From Orientallactaga sibirica (Eukaryota; Chordata; Mammalia; Rodentia; Dipodidae), in NCBI GenBank assembly GCA_036365145.1, contig JAEOAD010000888.1, positions 4,141,501 through 4,205,500 on the forward strand: 64,000 bases of DNA, read 5' to 3'. Under the pieces are notes generated by a model. The model searched no databases. It was not told the DNA's origin and worked only from the letters and a program-made list of their open reading frames with translations. The position numbers were made by a program, and so were the translations under genes. This document shows positions 1 through 16,900 of the stretch, in pieces. Every line of letters begins with the position of its first letter. The stretch's first letter is position 1.

Positions 1-764
1 GAGAAAAAGAAAAAAGGAAAGAAAAGGGTCAGGCATGGTGGCACATGCCTTTAGCACTTGGGAGGCAGAGGTTAAAAGGATTGCTGAGTTTGAGACCAGC
101 CTGGAAGTACAGATTGAATTCCAGGTCAGGCTAGGGTAGACAGAGACCCTACTTCAAACAATTTAACAAACAAGCCAGGTGTGGCACAGGCCTTTCCCAG
201 CACTCAGGAGGCAGAGGTAAGAAGATTTCCATAAGTTTGAGGCCACCCTGAGACTACATAGCGAATTCCAGGTCAGCCTGAGCTAGAATGAGACCCTACC
301 TCGAAAAAAAAAAAAAAAAAAAAAGAGGGCTTAGCAATTAAGGTGTTTGCCTGCAAAGACAAATGAACAAGTTCAACTCCCCAGGACCCACGTAAGCCAG
401 ATGCACAAGGTGGCAGGGCGCACTGCGTTTAGAGTTCGTTTGCAGTGGCTGGAGGCTGGACTCTACCTCAAAAAAAAAAAAAAAAAAAAAAAAACCACCA
501 AGAAAGAGCTGGGTGTGGTGGTGCACACCTTTAATCCCAGCACTCGGGAGGCAGAGGCAGGAGGACCACCGTGAGTTTGAGGCCACCCTGAGACTACATA
601 GTGAATTCTAGGTCAACCTGGACTACAGCGAGACCCCTACCTAGAAAAAGAAAAAAGAAAAAAAAATAAAAAACAAGTAAAGTGTCTGAAGTCTTAGGGC
701 AGCCCGAGCCCTTCACTTGCCCTGGCACAGAAGCATAGGACACCCTAACCCTCTAAGTACTCAC
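1..764. repeat. CFAP119 intron with SINE cluster
   Basis: This is intron sequence 3' of the last visible CFAP119 exon. It holds diverged B1 copies at about 29-160 and 172-322, a partial tRNA-type SINE from about 325 fused to a poly(A) run near 470-494, and a better B1 at about 509-655. All lie on the plus strand, antisense to CFAP119. No coding exon was recognised in 1-764. Confidence 0.75.
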
Positions 765-4325
<3,561 letters not shown>

Positions 4326-4711
4326 GTCGCGCGCCTCGGGGCCGCTAGTCAAGCCTGTCGCCTGGTGGTGGGACGGCCGGTTCTCCCTCAGCGATGCCGA
4401 GACCCTCCCCGGCGCTCGCGGCTGAGGCGGCGTTCACGACGGCGGGACGCGCACCTACACTCGTAAAGCAGTGAGGAGGGAGGGCGTGGGTTCCTCCGCG
4501 GCCGCCAAGGACTGCGTGCTGGTTTCCATGGGAACGACCTGCAGGCCAATCACCGAGAGAAAGCGGGGAAGCTCGGGACCAGACCAATAGGAACAGGAAA
4601 CAAAATGTTTCGCCACATCCGGAGTTGCTGTGGCGCCTGCGCCTTGTGTCCGGGCGGCCGGTGACGTCCGGTGAGATCCAAGATGGTGGTGCTCGGCTGA
4701 CTCGGTCGTCG
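4326..4711. promoter_or_regulatory. Bidirectional CpG-island promoter of CFAP119 and RNF40
   Basis: GC-rich, CpG-rich sequence between the CFAP119 start codon and RNF40 exon 1. It contains CCAAT boxes at 4546-4550 and 4584-4588. A palindromic X-box, GTTTCCATGGGAAC, lies at 4522-4535. A YY1-like element, CAAGATGG, lies at about 4679-4686 inside the RNF40 first exon. There is no TATA box. The head-to-head spacing of the two start codons is about 590 bp. The high-CpG zone continues to about 5050. Confidence 0.8.
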
Positions 4712-4914
4712 GTGAGGACCGAGCGGCCGGCTGCTGGTTGCGGCTGGCGGGCGGCCGTGCGGGGGCTGGATCCGTCCGGGAGTGCCGGCGAGGCCGCGGA
4801 CTGCGGAGCCCCAGCGGCCCCCACATCACCGCTCTGTTTTCTGCAGGTGACAGAAGTGCCGCTCCGCCCACCTGACACCGCCCGAGGACCCGCGCCTCCC
4901 CTCGCACCGCCGCA
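4640..4914 (+). other. RNF40: RNF40 5' UTR (non-coding exon 1, intron 1, start of exon 2)
   Basis: Non-coding exon 1 ends at 4711 with donor gtgagg. Exon 2 begins at 4847 after a pyrimidine-rich acceptor ending ctgcag. The first base of exon 1 cannot be fixed from sequence, so 4640 is approximate. Intron 1 is about 135 bp and very GC-rich. The start ATG at 4915 is preceded by CCGCA and begins [11 protein letters not shown], the known RNF40 N-terminus. Confidence 0.75.
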
Positions 4915-7900
4915 ATGTCTGGTCCCGGCAACAAACGCGCCGCGGGCGATGGGGGCTCAGGGCCGCCGGAGAAGAAGCTGAGCCGCGAAGAGAAGACCAC
5001 AACCACTCTGATCGAGCCCATTCGTCTTGGGGGCATCTCTTCCACGGTTGGTAGGCCTTTGCTGGCTAAACGCCTATATCTGGCATCCACCCAAAGCGAT
5101 CAAAATCTTGCAGACAGTTCCCCAAACTTAACGAGGTCCAGTTTACATCACATTCTGTTGAAGAAAATCCAGAACAGGACATCTGTGTTCCTTCACAGCT
5201 AAACAAGTTCCCATAGGGCGTATCATTTCCCAAAAAGTTCAGTTCGCAAAGGACTGGGGGCAGACACAGAATGTGAGCACCTTTCTGTGTAGGTGCCTGA
5301 GCCTCTTGGAGTAAACCCCACCCCCACCCGTCCAGTTGCTCTCTTCCTCTGTCTCTTTGTGTTGGTTTCTAACTCTGCTTACTACAGCCTCTGCTTCCTT
5401 TTGGTACTGCATTATACAGGAGGAGATGGACTTGAAGGTACTGCAGTTCAAGAACAAGAAACTGGCAGAGCGCTTGGAACAGCGACAGGCTTGTGAGGAT
5501 GAACTCCGAGAACGAATTGAAAAGTTGGAGAAGAGACAGGCCACAGATGATGCCACCCTTCTCATAGTCAATCGCTACTGGGCCCAGGTGAATGCCCCGT
5601 ACTTCCCAAGACCTGACCTTGATTCAGTTGCTAGTCCTCCGATAGCCCTGCTAGGAGAGCACTCAGATATTCATAACTTTTTTGATGCTTTCTCCCTTCA
5701 GCTGGATGAAACAGTAGAAGCTCTTCTACGATGCCATGAGAGCCAGGGGGAGTTGGCTGCAGGGATAGAGGCACCTGGCAGCCAGGAGGGGCCAGTTCGC
5801 GATGTGATCCAGCTGGCAGAGCCAGGGACATCAGAGCTGAGGGGTAGGACCAAAGCCCTAGGGTCTGGGAAGCTTAGGTACTGGGAAAGGTTCTTGGAAG
5901 GAAGTGTCTTTGAGGTTGGACCTCGAATATCCAACTTGTACCTGGCCCCTGAAAAATTGCTTTCATGTTTGGGCAATAAAGTGTGGTGAGAAGGCTTCAA
6001 AATCTAACTTGATTTATAGTGCACTCATGTTTTTACCCATTGGAATTCACTATGTAGTCTCAGGCTAGCCTTGAACTCACAGTGATCTTATCTCAGCCTC
6101 TCCAGTGAGCACTGGGAGCTACAGTGAGACCCTACCAAAAAAAAAAAAAGCCGGGCGTGGTGGCGCACACCTTTAATCCCAGCACTCAGGAGATAGAGGT
6201 AGGAGGATCGCCATGAGTTCGAGGCCACCCTGAGACTACATAGTGAATTCCAGGTCAGCCTGAGCTAGAGTGAGACCCTACCTCGAAAAAAAAAAAAAAA
6301 AAAAACAAAAATAAACATGTGCCACCACGCCCAGCTTGACACCCATTTTAAGTGATTAAGTGTTTACTATTTACATAACACCCTTCTAGACTTGGAAGAA
6401 TCGTAGACAAGCAAAAAGAAGCATCATTTCTGCCATTAAGGATGAATAATAATAAGTTAAAAGTACATTGCAGGACTGGGAATGTGGCTCAGCAATTAAA
6501 GGTGCTTGCTTGCAAGCTTGCTGACCACCCAAGTTTAATTCTCCAGTGTTTGCGTAAATCTGGATTCAAAGAAGCACATTTGTCTGTAATCCCTATGTGT
6601 TTAGGACAGTGAGAAGGGTGGAGCCAGAAAAATCCAGAAGCTTGCAAGCAGCAGCAGCAAGAGAAACTTTGTCTCAAGGTGGAAGGAGACACCTTAACCC
6701 AAGTAGGCCTGGACCTCATCATGTAGCTCCACCTGGGGTCCAAGGCCCGATGGCAGTTTGATGTTCACACTTGGGGTGGAAAGGGTTCAGGCCATCCAAA
6801 GCTGAAAGCCTCTAAAGATGGCTCTGCAGACCTTAGGCTTAGAGATCACTGAAGGACAGACCCAACCTCTGTTTCCCAGGTAACTTTAGAATGGAAAGAG
6901 CCACTTCCTCCTGACCAGAGGAACCATGGACCTCTGATCCTGGGAAAAGTCTGTCAATCATTCACTTGGTCAGGGGATCACCTCTCACCTACAGACATGC
7001 TAAGGAGGTGGGAGGATTAGTTACCCCTGAATGAATATACTTGAACCTGCTCAAACTTCACCCTCAGTACACTTGCTCACAGAACTTCTGAGCCTGCCTG
7101 CTTTTCTGAGTTCTAACTCAAAGAGTGTACCTTATCCTTTTTGTCCCTTTCTTTTTCTTCTTTGGGTGTTAGCCTAAATGAATGCCAAATGCTTATGCCA
7201 CTTTTTGCATGTGGCTTATGTGAGAATTGAACGCAGCCTGGCAGGCTTTGCAAGGAAGTGACTTTAATCTCTGAACCATCTCCCCCAGCTTTCCACCTTT
7301 TTTCTCAGTAAATCTACTTTGCCTTACTTGTAACTCATGGAATTTTTTTTTTTTTTTTTAATTTTTCGAGGTAGTGTCTCATTCTAGCCCAGGGTGACCT
7401 GGAATTCACTATGTAGTCTCAGGGTGGCCTTGAACTCTTGGGGATCTTCCTACTTCTGCCTCCCAAGTACTGGGATTAAAGGTGTGTGATACCATGCCTG
7501 GCGAAAAAAATGTTTAAAAAGGTGGAAGGAGAAAATAAACACCGAAGTTGTCTTCTGACCTCCATGTGCACCATGGCACTTCCTGCCTCATATACACACA
7601 CATATACATGCACACATATATATTCACACACATGCAAATAATAAAAAAAATAGGAAAAAATTAAAGTATTGAGTTCCCAGAAAAGGATAAATGTGGTACA
7701 CATGGGTGTGGTTCTAATTTAGACTAGGAAGGTAGAAGTGTCTTAACATACTTTTCTAAACTCAGGTGTCTCACTATCAAGATGGGGAGAACAAGCCAGT
7801 TGTGGTGGCACTTGCCTTTAATCCCAGCACTTAGGATGCAGAGATAGGAGGATCTCGTGAGTTCAAGGCCACTCTGAAACTATATAGTGAATTCCAGGTC

Positions 7901-10900
7901 AGCCTGGGCTACCCTACCTCGAAAATTAAAATAAAAAGATGGGAGAACAGTATACTACACAGGGTGTATAAATTGGCGTATTGAAGAGCTAATGCTAGAA
8001 CTTGTGCAGGATGGTTGTCATTTCTGCCTTTATCCTTATGAGGCTGTGTCTGGTCCCTCTCAGAACCCCTGCCAATGCAGCTCCGACCCCCTCTCAGTGA
8101 GCCAGCTCTAGCTTTTGTGGTGGCACTGGGTGCCAGCAGCAGTGAGGAAGTGGAGCTGCAACTGCAGGGGCGGATGGAATTCTCCAAGGCTGCCGTGTCG
8201 AGGGTGGTCGAGGCCTCAGACCGCCTCCAGCGCCAAGTGGAGGAGCTCTGTCAGCGAGTACACAGCCGAGGTGAGTTCTTTGTATTTCTTCCTTAGAGAA
8301 ATTAGTCCTTACCTGCATCCTTATTCCCCATCCCTAAACCTACTAATTCCTTGGGTCCAAGATTACCCAGGAAATAAATCGGCCATGTTCTTGTTGGAAA
8401 GGGTTAGTCTCTAGATAGGAATTTCAGTTCAGTTCCTGAAGTTGAACTCTAGAGAGAAGACTGGAGTTGTTGATGCTGGTAGGGCCACACCCTGCCAGTG
8501 AGAGGACTTCTGGAGCACCCCTGTAACCCTCAGTTGCAGCCACTGTCCCTGGACAAACAGGCAAGTGCAGGATGATAGGCTACTTTCTCCCAGCCTTTAT
8601 TCTTCCTGGCATTAGCTTGCTTGGAAAATGGCTGCCTCCTCTGAGCTGGTCTCCTCGCTCTGTACAGTACATGAGCACTTGATGAGTCAGCTGGTGGATC
8701 ACACTTGGCACACAGAGTCCAGAATGAGTTAATACTTTGCCCCCTTACCCAGGGCTTGACTCTTTATCTGAGCTGTTCATTCCTAGGAGATAGTGAGCCC
8801 CCTGGGGAGGCAGCAAGGGCACGCACCCGGGAACTGGGTCGAGAGAACCGTCGGCTACAAGACTTGGCTACTCAACTGCAGGAGAAGCACCACCGCATCT
8901 CACTGGAGGTGAGAGTTGGGCACTTGGAATGGGATTAGATCCAGGGCAGGGTTTGGGTTGGATGGGCACCCAAGGATCTCAGGAAACCAAGCCCTTTACC
9001 CAAGCATCTGTCCTCTCCATTGTTTCCAGTACTCTGAGCTCCAGGATAAAGTGACATCAGCAGAGACCAAGGTGCTGGAAATGGAGACGACAGTGGAAGA
9101 CCTGCAGTGGGACATCGAGAAGCTTCGCAAGAGAGAGCAAAAGCTCAATAAGCACCTAGCAGAGGCCTTGGAGCAGGTGAGGCTGGGATGTATGCAGGGC
9201 AGGTGGAGTCAGAGCTCAGTACTTGAGGACCCTGGCTTCTGCCAGTTATATCCATTATGTCTCTTTCTTTCTGTAGCTCAACTCTGGCTACTATGTGTCT
9301 GGGAGCTCCTCAGGCTTCCAAGGAGGCCAAATCACACTTAGCATGCAGAAGGTAAGTGGCGACCTTCCTTCTAGTCCTTTTTCCCCCCTTTTCTTTTGGG
9401 GGTGAGAGTGGTTTGAGGCAGAGTCTCACCATAGTCCAATCTGACCTGGAACTCACTGGGTACCCAGTCTGGCCTTAAACTCACAGCAGTCCTACCTCAG
9501 CTTCGCAAGCACTGAGATTAAAGATTTCTTCCCTCTTCTGTCCCTCAGAACTAAGGACAAATATCTATATATGAGCCACTCTGCTGTCATTCCTGTAGCA
9601 GTTTCTTTCACTCGTATCTATATTTGTTCAGAAAATAATTTCTGAACATTTAAGTGGTAAACACAAGGCAGATTAGAGGACAAAATAGATAAAAATAAAA
9701 CCTCAATTGACTTTCTCCTGAGAAACCCATTCTCATACTGGAATGTGGACTATCCTTTTCCTCAGCATTACTCTCCTTTAATGCTTGGGCTTAAAATCTA
9801 TGTTGACAAAAAAATTGGGAGTGGGAGACAGGGTCTCACTCTAGCTCAGAGCGACCTGGAACTCACACTGTAGCCCCTGCTGGTCTTAAACTCAAGGCAG
9901 TTCTCTTACCTTATCCTCTCAAGTCCTGGGATTAAAGGCAGGAGCCACCATGCTCAGCTTTTTTTGGGGGGGTGAGGGGATTTCAAGATAGGGTCTCACT
10001 CTAGCCTAGGCTGACCTGGAATTCACTATGTAGTCTAAGGGTGGCCTCAAACTCATGGTGATCCTCCTGTCCCTGCCTGCAAGTGCTGGGATTAAAGCCA
10101 TGTGCCATGTGCCACCACCTGTTTTTTTTTTTTTCCCTCTTGCAAGACAGGGTCTTACTCTAGCTCAGACTGATCTGGAACTTATTATGTAGCTAGCCCA
10201 GGCTGGCCTCAACTTTTTTTTTTTTTTTTTGCTTCAACCTCTTGAGTGCTGGTATTATAGAACTTGGGCCCCATACCCAGCTCAAACCTTTTCATAAATT
10301 CTACTCCTGTTGCATACTGAAAACACCAAAGCTTCCACAGAGCTTAGGTTCCAGTTGAGGGAACAGACACGTAATAGTACATTAGCTGGTTATAAATGGC
10401 ACAAAGAAAAAGAGTAAATGTGAGAGTGTTTTAGTGTCCATTTGCACTCTGAGGTCCCTGTATCCCTCAGCTGGTTTCCAGTTTTCTAAGAACCTTCTAG
10501 CTCCCTGTCAGTTCAGAGCCTTTGCTCCTAGTGTTCAGTATTCCCATGCAGTATAGATTTGCTTCCACTTGCCTGAAAGCCCTTAGGAAAATCCTTGGTT
10601 TGGGGCTTTAGACACATTTGCGCTACATAGGAGAACTTGAGTGGAGTGCATGGTGAGGTATAAGGGGAACATGTTGCCCATCCCGGTCTTGCCTACCACA
10701 GCCTATTCCACTCCTTAGTTTGAGATGTTGAATGCAGAATTGGAAGAAAACCAGGAGTTGGCCAACAGTCGCATGGCAGAGCTGGAGAAGCTCCAAGCTG
10801 AGCTGCAGGGGGGCGTGCGGACCAATGAACGCCTCAAGGTAAGCTTTCATTGGTTTTGAGAGGGTCTAGCCTGAGTCTCAAATCTTCTTGCTCATCTCTT

Positions 10901-13900
10901 TTGGACATCTCTAACCCCAGGTGGCCCTGAGGAGCCTTCCTGAGGAGGTGGTACGAGAGACAGGGGAATACCGCATGCTGCAGGCCCAGTTCTCCCTGCT
11001 CTATAATGAGTCTTTACAAGTGAAGACCCAGCTAGATGAGGCTCGGGGGATGCTGCTGGCCTCTAAGAACTCCCACCTGAGACACATTGAGCACATGGAG
11101 GTATGATTTCGGAATGAATTGGTTCTGGAGGTGAGAATCAGATCATTAGGATTGAGACATTCCTGGGCTGCCAAGGCCCCTGTGTACCTGCCAGGGTTTC
11201 CTTGGGCATAGACCTGAGATGAGACTGAGGGTAGTGTGGTTTTAATGCTTCCACCCATAGAGTGACGAGCTGGGGCTGCAGAAGAAGCTTCGCACAGAGG
11301 TTATCCAGCTGGAGGACACCCTGGCCCAGGTACGCAAGGAGTACGAGATGCTGCGCATCGAGTTTGAACAGAACCTGGCGGCCAACGAGCAGGCAGGTAT
11401 GTGATGGGATTGGGTGGAGGTAGGGCATTAGGTTGGAGGGCTGGATCCTGTTGGAGTTTTTTTGTTTGTTTTTTCGAGGTAGGGTCTCACCTGGAATTAG
11501 CTATGTAGTCTCAGGGTGGCCTCGAACTCATGGCAATCCTCCTACCTCTGCCTCCCGAGTGCTGGGATTAAAGGCGTGTGCCACCACGCCCAGCTTCTGT
11601 TGGAGCTTTTGCTTGTCACGAGGCCAAGAAGTTCAGTCTGCCCTTTCTCAGCTCCCTGCAGAAAACAAGGACTACACTACCTTGCTCATGGATACAGTGA
11701 GTGTCACAACCAGCTGTGGTGGTTGGCAGAAGCAGGCTCAGCCAGAATGTGGTTCTTTGGCCTTCTGGTATCTCTCTGAGATACCTGTTTCACAAAGACT
11801 TATTGAATACTACCTAAGAACCTGGCTCTGTTCTAGGCTTTGGGGTTATAGCAGTAAAAAACACAAAAGAGGGCTGGAGAGATGGCTTAGGGGTTAAGGC
11901 ACCTGCCTCCTAAGCCTAAGAACACTGGTTCCAATCTCCAGCAGTTCCAATCTCCAGGTCCCACGTTTAGCCAGATGCAAAGTGATGCAAGGGTGCAATG
12001 CCACACTTGACCACAAGGGGACACACGCATCTGGATTTCCTTCTCAGCAGCTGAGACACTGCTGGCATGCCCATCCTGTGTGTCCGTGTCTCTCCCCCCC
12101 ATCCCCCCCTCTGTGTCTCTCTCCAAAAAAAAAAAAAAATTAAAAAAAAAACACAAAAGAATTCCTGACATTATGGAATAATATTCTTGTAGAAAAGACA
12201 GACACTAGAGGAAAAGTAAAACATGCATGTGAGATAGTGATAAAGAAAGCAATAAAAGTGAAGCAAGAAAGGAGAGAGAGTTTCATTTTGGCATGAGGAG
12301 GCCGTGCAAATGTAGTCAGGAAGTGACATTAGTTTAAAAGTCTAAAAATTGAGATTCCAGAGAGATCGCTCAGTGGTTAAAAGTACTTCCTAGTAAAGCC
12401 TGAAGGCCCAGGTTCAGTTCCCCAATACCTATGTAAAGCCAGATGCACAAATGGTGCATGCATCTGGAGTTCATTTACAAAAGTGATGTGCCCATTCTTT
12501 CTCTCTCTCCTTCTCTCTCTGTCTCAAATAAATATAAATAAATAGGGCTAGAGAGATAGCAGTTAAGGTGTTTGCCTGCGAAGCCTAAGGACCCAGGTTC
12601 AATTCCCTAGTACTCACATAAGCCAGATACACATGGTGGCACATGCATCTGGAGTACATTTGCAGTGGCTAGAGACCCTGGTGCACCCATTCTCTCTCTC
12701 ATCTGCCTCCTCTTTCCGTCTCTCTAATAAATAAAATATTGTTTAAAACTTTAAAAAAAAATTTTAATAATAATATTTTTTAGCAGGGCATGGTGGCTCA
12801 CGCTTTTGATCCCAGCACTTGGGAGGCAGAGCTAGGTGGATCATTGTGAGCTTGAGTCCAGCCTAAGACTACATAGTGAATTCCAGGTCAGACTTAACTA
12901 CAGTGAAACCCTATCTCAAAATCAAAAAAGGGCTGGAGATGGCTTAGTGATTAAGGTGCTTGCCTGCAAAGTCTAAGGACCCAGGTTCAATTCTCCAGGT
13001 CCCACATAAGCCAGGTGTGCACAAGGTGGCACATGCATCTGCTGTTCATTTGCCTGGGCTAGAGACCCTGGCACACCCATACTCTTCCCCCTTTTTCTAC
13101 CCCCTCTCTCTGTCTTCAATAAATTTTTTTTAAATCAAATAAAAAAATAAAAGACTAGCTGGGGAGATGGCTTAGTGGTTAAGGCACTTGCCTGAGAAGC
13201 CTAAGGACCCAGGTTTGATTCCCCAGTACTCACATAAGCCGGATGTACATGGTGGTATGCATCGGAGTTTGTTTGCAGTAGCTAGAGGACCTGCATGCCC
13301 ATTCTCTCTTTCTCTCTCAAATAAATAAAAATAAGTAATCTATGGGCTATAGTAAGACCCTACCTCAAAAAAACAAAAAAATAAAATAAAAGTCTACAAG
13401 TTGAATATTATGAGTGTTAGTTAGTAACTGTTGCATTGAAGGAAATGTAGAAGTATTTAAAAATCTACCCTAGAGTGCTGGGGGGATGTAGAGTGCTTGC
13501 TCAGCATGCACTGGGTTTGATCCTTGGCACTGCATAAAACCATAGTGGCTCATGCCTGTAATCCCAGTACTTGGGAGGTAGAGTCAGAAGGATTAGAAGT
13601 TCAAGATCTTTCTTGGCTACCTAGCTTGAGATACAGGAGTACCTGTCTCTTAAAAACTCTAAAAACAAAAAAGGCTGGAAAGATGGTTCAGTGAACAAGA
13701 GTGCTTCCCACACAAAGCATGGGGCTGAGGGCGTCTGAGATCTCAGCACCTACATGAACAGTTGAATATGGCCACTCATCTCTGTAACTTCAGTTCTGTG
13801 AGGAACAGAGGCCAGAGAACTGCTAAAGCTTGCAAAAACAGCAAGCTCCAGAATTAGTGACAGACTGTGTCTTAAGGAAACACACAGATGAGTAGTGGAC

Positions 13901-16900
13901 TGCGGGACACCTGAGATTCTCCTCTGGCCTCTGCATGCATGTGCATGGGACAGCCACAGATGCACACCCACCATACCATACATACTGCATACACATAAAA
14001 ATTTTTGGAAAAAAAATAACACAGGCTGAAGAAATGGCTTAGCAGTTAAGGCACTTGCCTACAAAGCCTAAAGACCCAGGTTGGATTCCCCAGAGCCCAC
14101 ATAAGTCAGATGCACAAGGTGGTGCATGCGTCTGGAGTTCATTTGCAGTGGCTAGAGGCCCTGATGCACACATTATCTGCCTCTTCCCTCTCCCCCCACC
14201 CAAATTAATAAATATTTTAAAAATACAAAATACAAAGAGGGCTGGAGAGATGGCTTAGCAGTTAAGTTGTTTGCCTGCGAAGCCAAAGGACCTAGATTTG
14301 ATTCCCTAGGACCCATGTAAGCCAGATGCACAAAGGCATATGCTTCGGCAGTTCGTTTGTAGTGGCTATAGGCCCTGGCGTGTCCATTCTCTCTCTCTCT
14401 CTCTGCTTGCAAATAAATGGGAAAAAAATAAAAATTAGTAAAAAATACAAAGAAGCATTGTCAAGTTATTTTTGTATTAATTTCCTCAAAACTGCATTAT
14501 ATTCTCAGATGGGATCCTACTCTAAAGCCTTAGTCTTCCTCTTCTACAACAAGGGGAATGTTGGCTTTGGCTCAGCTCTTCCACTGCTGAAGGGTTGGAA
14601 GGGAGCAGTCCAACTTCCTGATCTTTCTGTAGGGCCCATCAACCGTGAGATGCGCCACCTGATTAGCAGTCTCCAGAATCATAACCACCAGCTGAAAGGG
14701 GATGCCCAGCGATATAAGCGAAAACTTCGAGAAGTACAGGCTGAGATTGGCAAGGTGAGGAGGGAGCTGCCTGGGGAAGCCTTGGCTGGACTTGGGTGCA
14801 CACTGGCACGCCTCACTCCTATTTTCCATCTTTGCAGCTCCGGGCCCAGGCCAGTGGCTCTACCCACTGCATCCCCAACCTGAGCCATCCAGAGGACTCT
14901 GGCCTTGGTGTCCCAGCCCAAGGGAAAGAAGAGGGTGGGACAGGCCCTGGTAGTACTCCTGACAGCAGAAAGGAGATGGCTTCAGTGTCTGGCTCCATCA
15001 CTACTACCTCCTCAGTGAAGAAAGAAGATCTAACTCCGTCTGAAGATGATGCCCAGTCCCTAACTCCTGGGACCCAGGGCCCATCCTCCCGAAACCGAGA
15101 ACCTGAGGCCAGGCCAAAACGAGAACTTCGTGAAAGGGAAGGGCCTAGCCTGGGGCCCCAACCTGTAGCCTCAGCTCTCTCACGGGCTGATCGAGAGAAG
15201 GCCAAGGTGGAGGAAGCCAAAAGGAAGGAGTCTGAACTGCTCAAGGGTCTCCGAGCGGAGCTCAAGTGAGACCCTATTGTTGTCCCATCTCCTAGTCCTG
15301 TCAAGTGGCCTCCAGCCTTCCTCTGTATCAAACATTCCTTCTGTACACCCCCTTCCCCCAGGAAAGCCCAAGAAAGCCAGAAGGAGATGAAGCTGCTGTT
15401 GGACATGTACAAGTCAGCACCCAAGGAGCAGCGGGATAAAGTGCAGCTCATGGCAGCTGAGCGCAAGGCCAAGGCTGAGGTAAGGGCAGGGGACCTTACT
15501 GGGCCTGCAGAGTATGGTTCAGGGGCTTAAGAAGAGCAGAGCCTTGGGTCAGCAGGAAGGAGTGACTCTGCTCCCTTCTGTGAATGTAGGTTGATGATCT
15601 TCGGAGCCGCATCCGGGAACTGGAGGAGAGGGACCGAAGGGAAAGCAAGAAAATCGCAGATGAGGATGCCCTGCGGCGCATCCGGCAGGCGGAGGAGCAA
15701 ATTGAACACCTGCAACGCAAGTTGGGTGCCACCAAGCAGGTGCAGCTCCCTGTGGTCACCTTGCTTCTGAATGCTGGAGTTTCTTTAGTGCTCTCAAGTG
15801 CTTCCAGCATATTTGACACTTGATGGCTTGAATCTACTCTGGTTTCTGCTTTGCCATGTTTCCCGGGGGTTCTCCCAACAGTCCTCATACCCACCTACTA
15901 CTTTCCATCTTGCCTTGCCCACTTGCAGGAGGAGGAGGCTCTGCTGTCCGAGATGGATGTGACAGGTCAGGCTTTCGAGGACATGCAGGAGCAGAACGGG
16001 CGGCTGCTACAGCAGTTGCGGGAAAAGGATGATGCTAACTTTAAGTTAATGTCAGAGCGGATCAAGGCCAACCAGATTCATAAACTGCTTCGGGAAGAGA
16101 AGGATGAGTTGGGGGAGCAGGTTCTTGGCCTCAAGTCCCAGGTATGGTGTCCTACTTAATGCTTCCAGGATGAAGCTGGAGAGGCTGAGCTCCCAGCACT
16201 GAGGCCTTCCATCCTCAGGTGGACGCCCAGCTGCTGACTGTGCAGAAGCTGGAGGAAAAGGAGCGGGCCTTGCAGGGCAGCCTTGGGGGAGTGGAGAAGG
16301 AGTTGACACTGCGCAGCCAGGCCCTGGAGCTTAATAAGAGGAAGGTAAGGTTAAGCCTGAGGAGAAAGTTACTTAAGTGACTGGCTCGTGTCTTCCCTCT
16401 GATTCTGCTTGGAGAACTTGATACCTGGAGTGAATAGTTCAGGTAGTTGTGCCAGACCCTATTCTCAGGGTAGACCCTGTTCTACATTGATGATTTTTGT
16501 TAACCTATTTTATAATTGAGGAAACTGAGGCTCAGGGATGTCAAATAATTTGCTCAAGAAGAATAGAACTGCAGTTTGGGGCCTGGAAAGATGGCTTAGT
16601 GTTTAAGGCATTTGCCTGCAAAGCCAAAGGATCCCAGTTCGACTCTCCAGGACCTATATAAACCAGATGCATGCATCTGGAGTTTGTTTGCAGTGGCTGG
16701 AGGCCTTGGCATGCCCATTCTCTATCTCTTTATCTCTTTCAGCTTTTTTGTCCTTTCTCTCAAATGAATAAATAAATAATAAAATATATTTTAAAAAAAA
16801 AAAAAACAACCTGCAATTTAGGTCCATGGCATCTTGGTACTAGAACACCAGTTCAAAACTGCTCATTGGAGCCAGGCATGGTGGCGCACGCCTTTAATCC

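Noticed and set aside
4345..5090. Minus-strand open frames of 177 and 211 codons
   Set aside because: They are antisense to RNF40 exon 2 and lie in the CpG-island promoter. Base composition explains them.
5336..5989. A separate 217-codon gene inside RNF40
   Set aside because: It is exon 3, open intron 3, exon 4 and read-through past the exon 4 donor; the flanking exons fit RNF40 in phase.
11870..12150. Possible functional tRNA gene from the A-box-like head gatggcttaggggttaagg
   Set aside because: It is the head of a dispersed SINE with body and tail. It does not fold as a tRNA cloverleaf and is repeated dozens of times.
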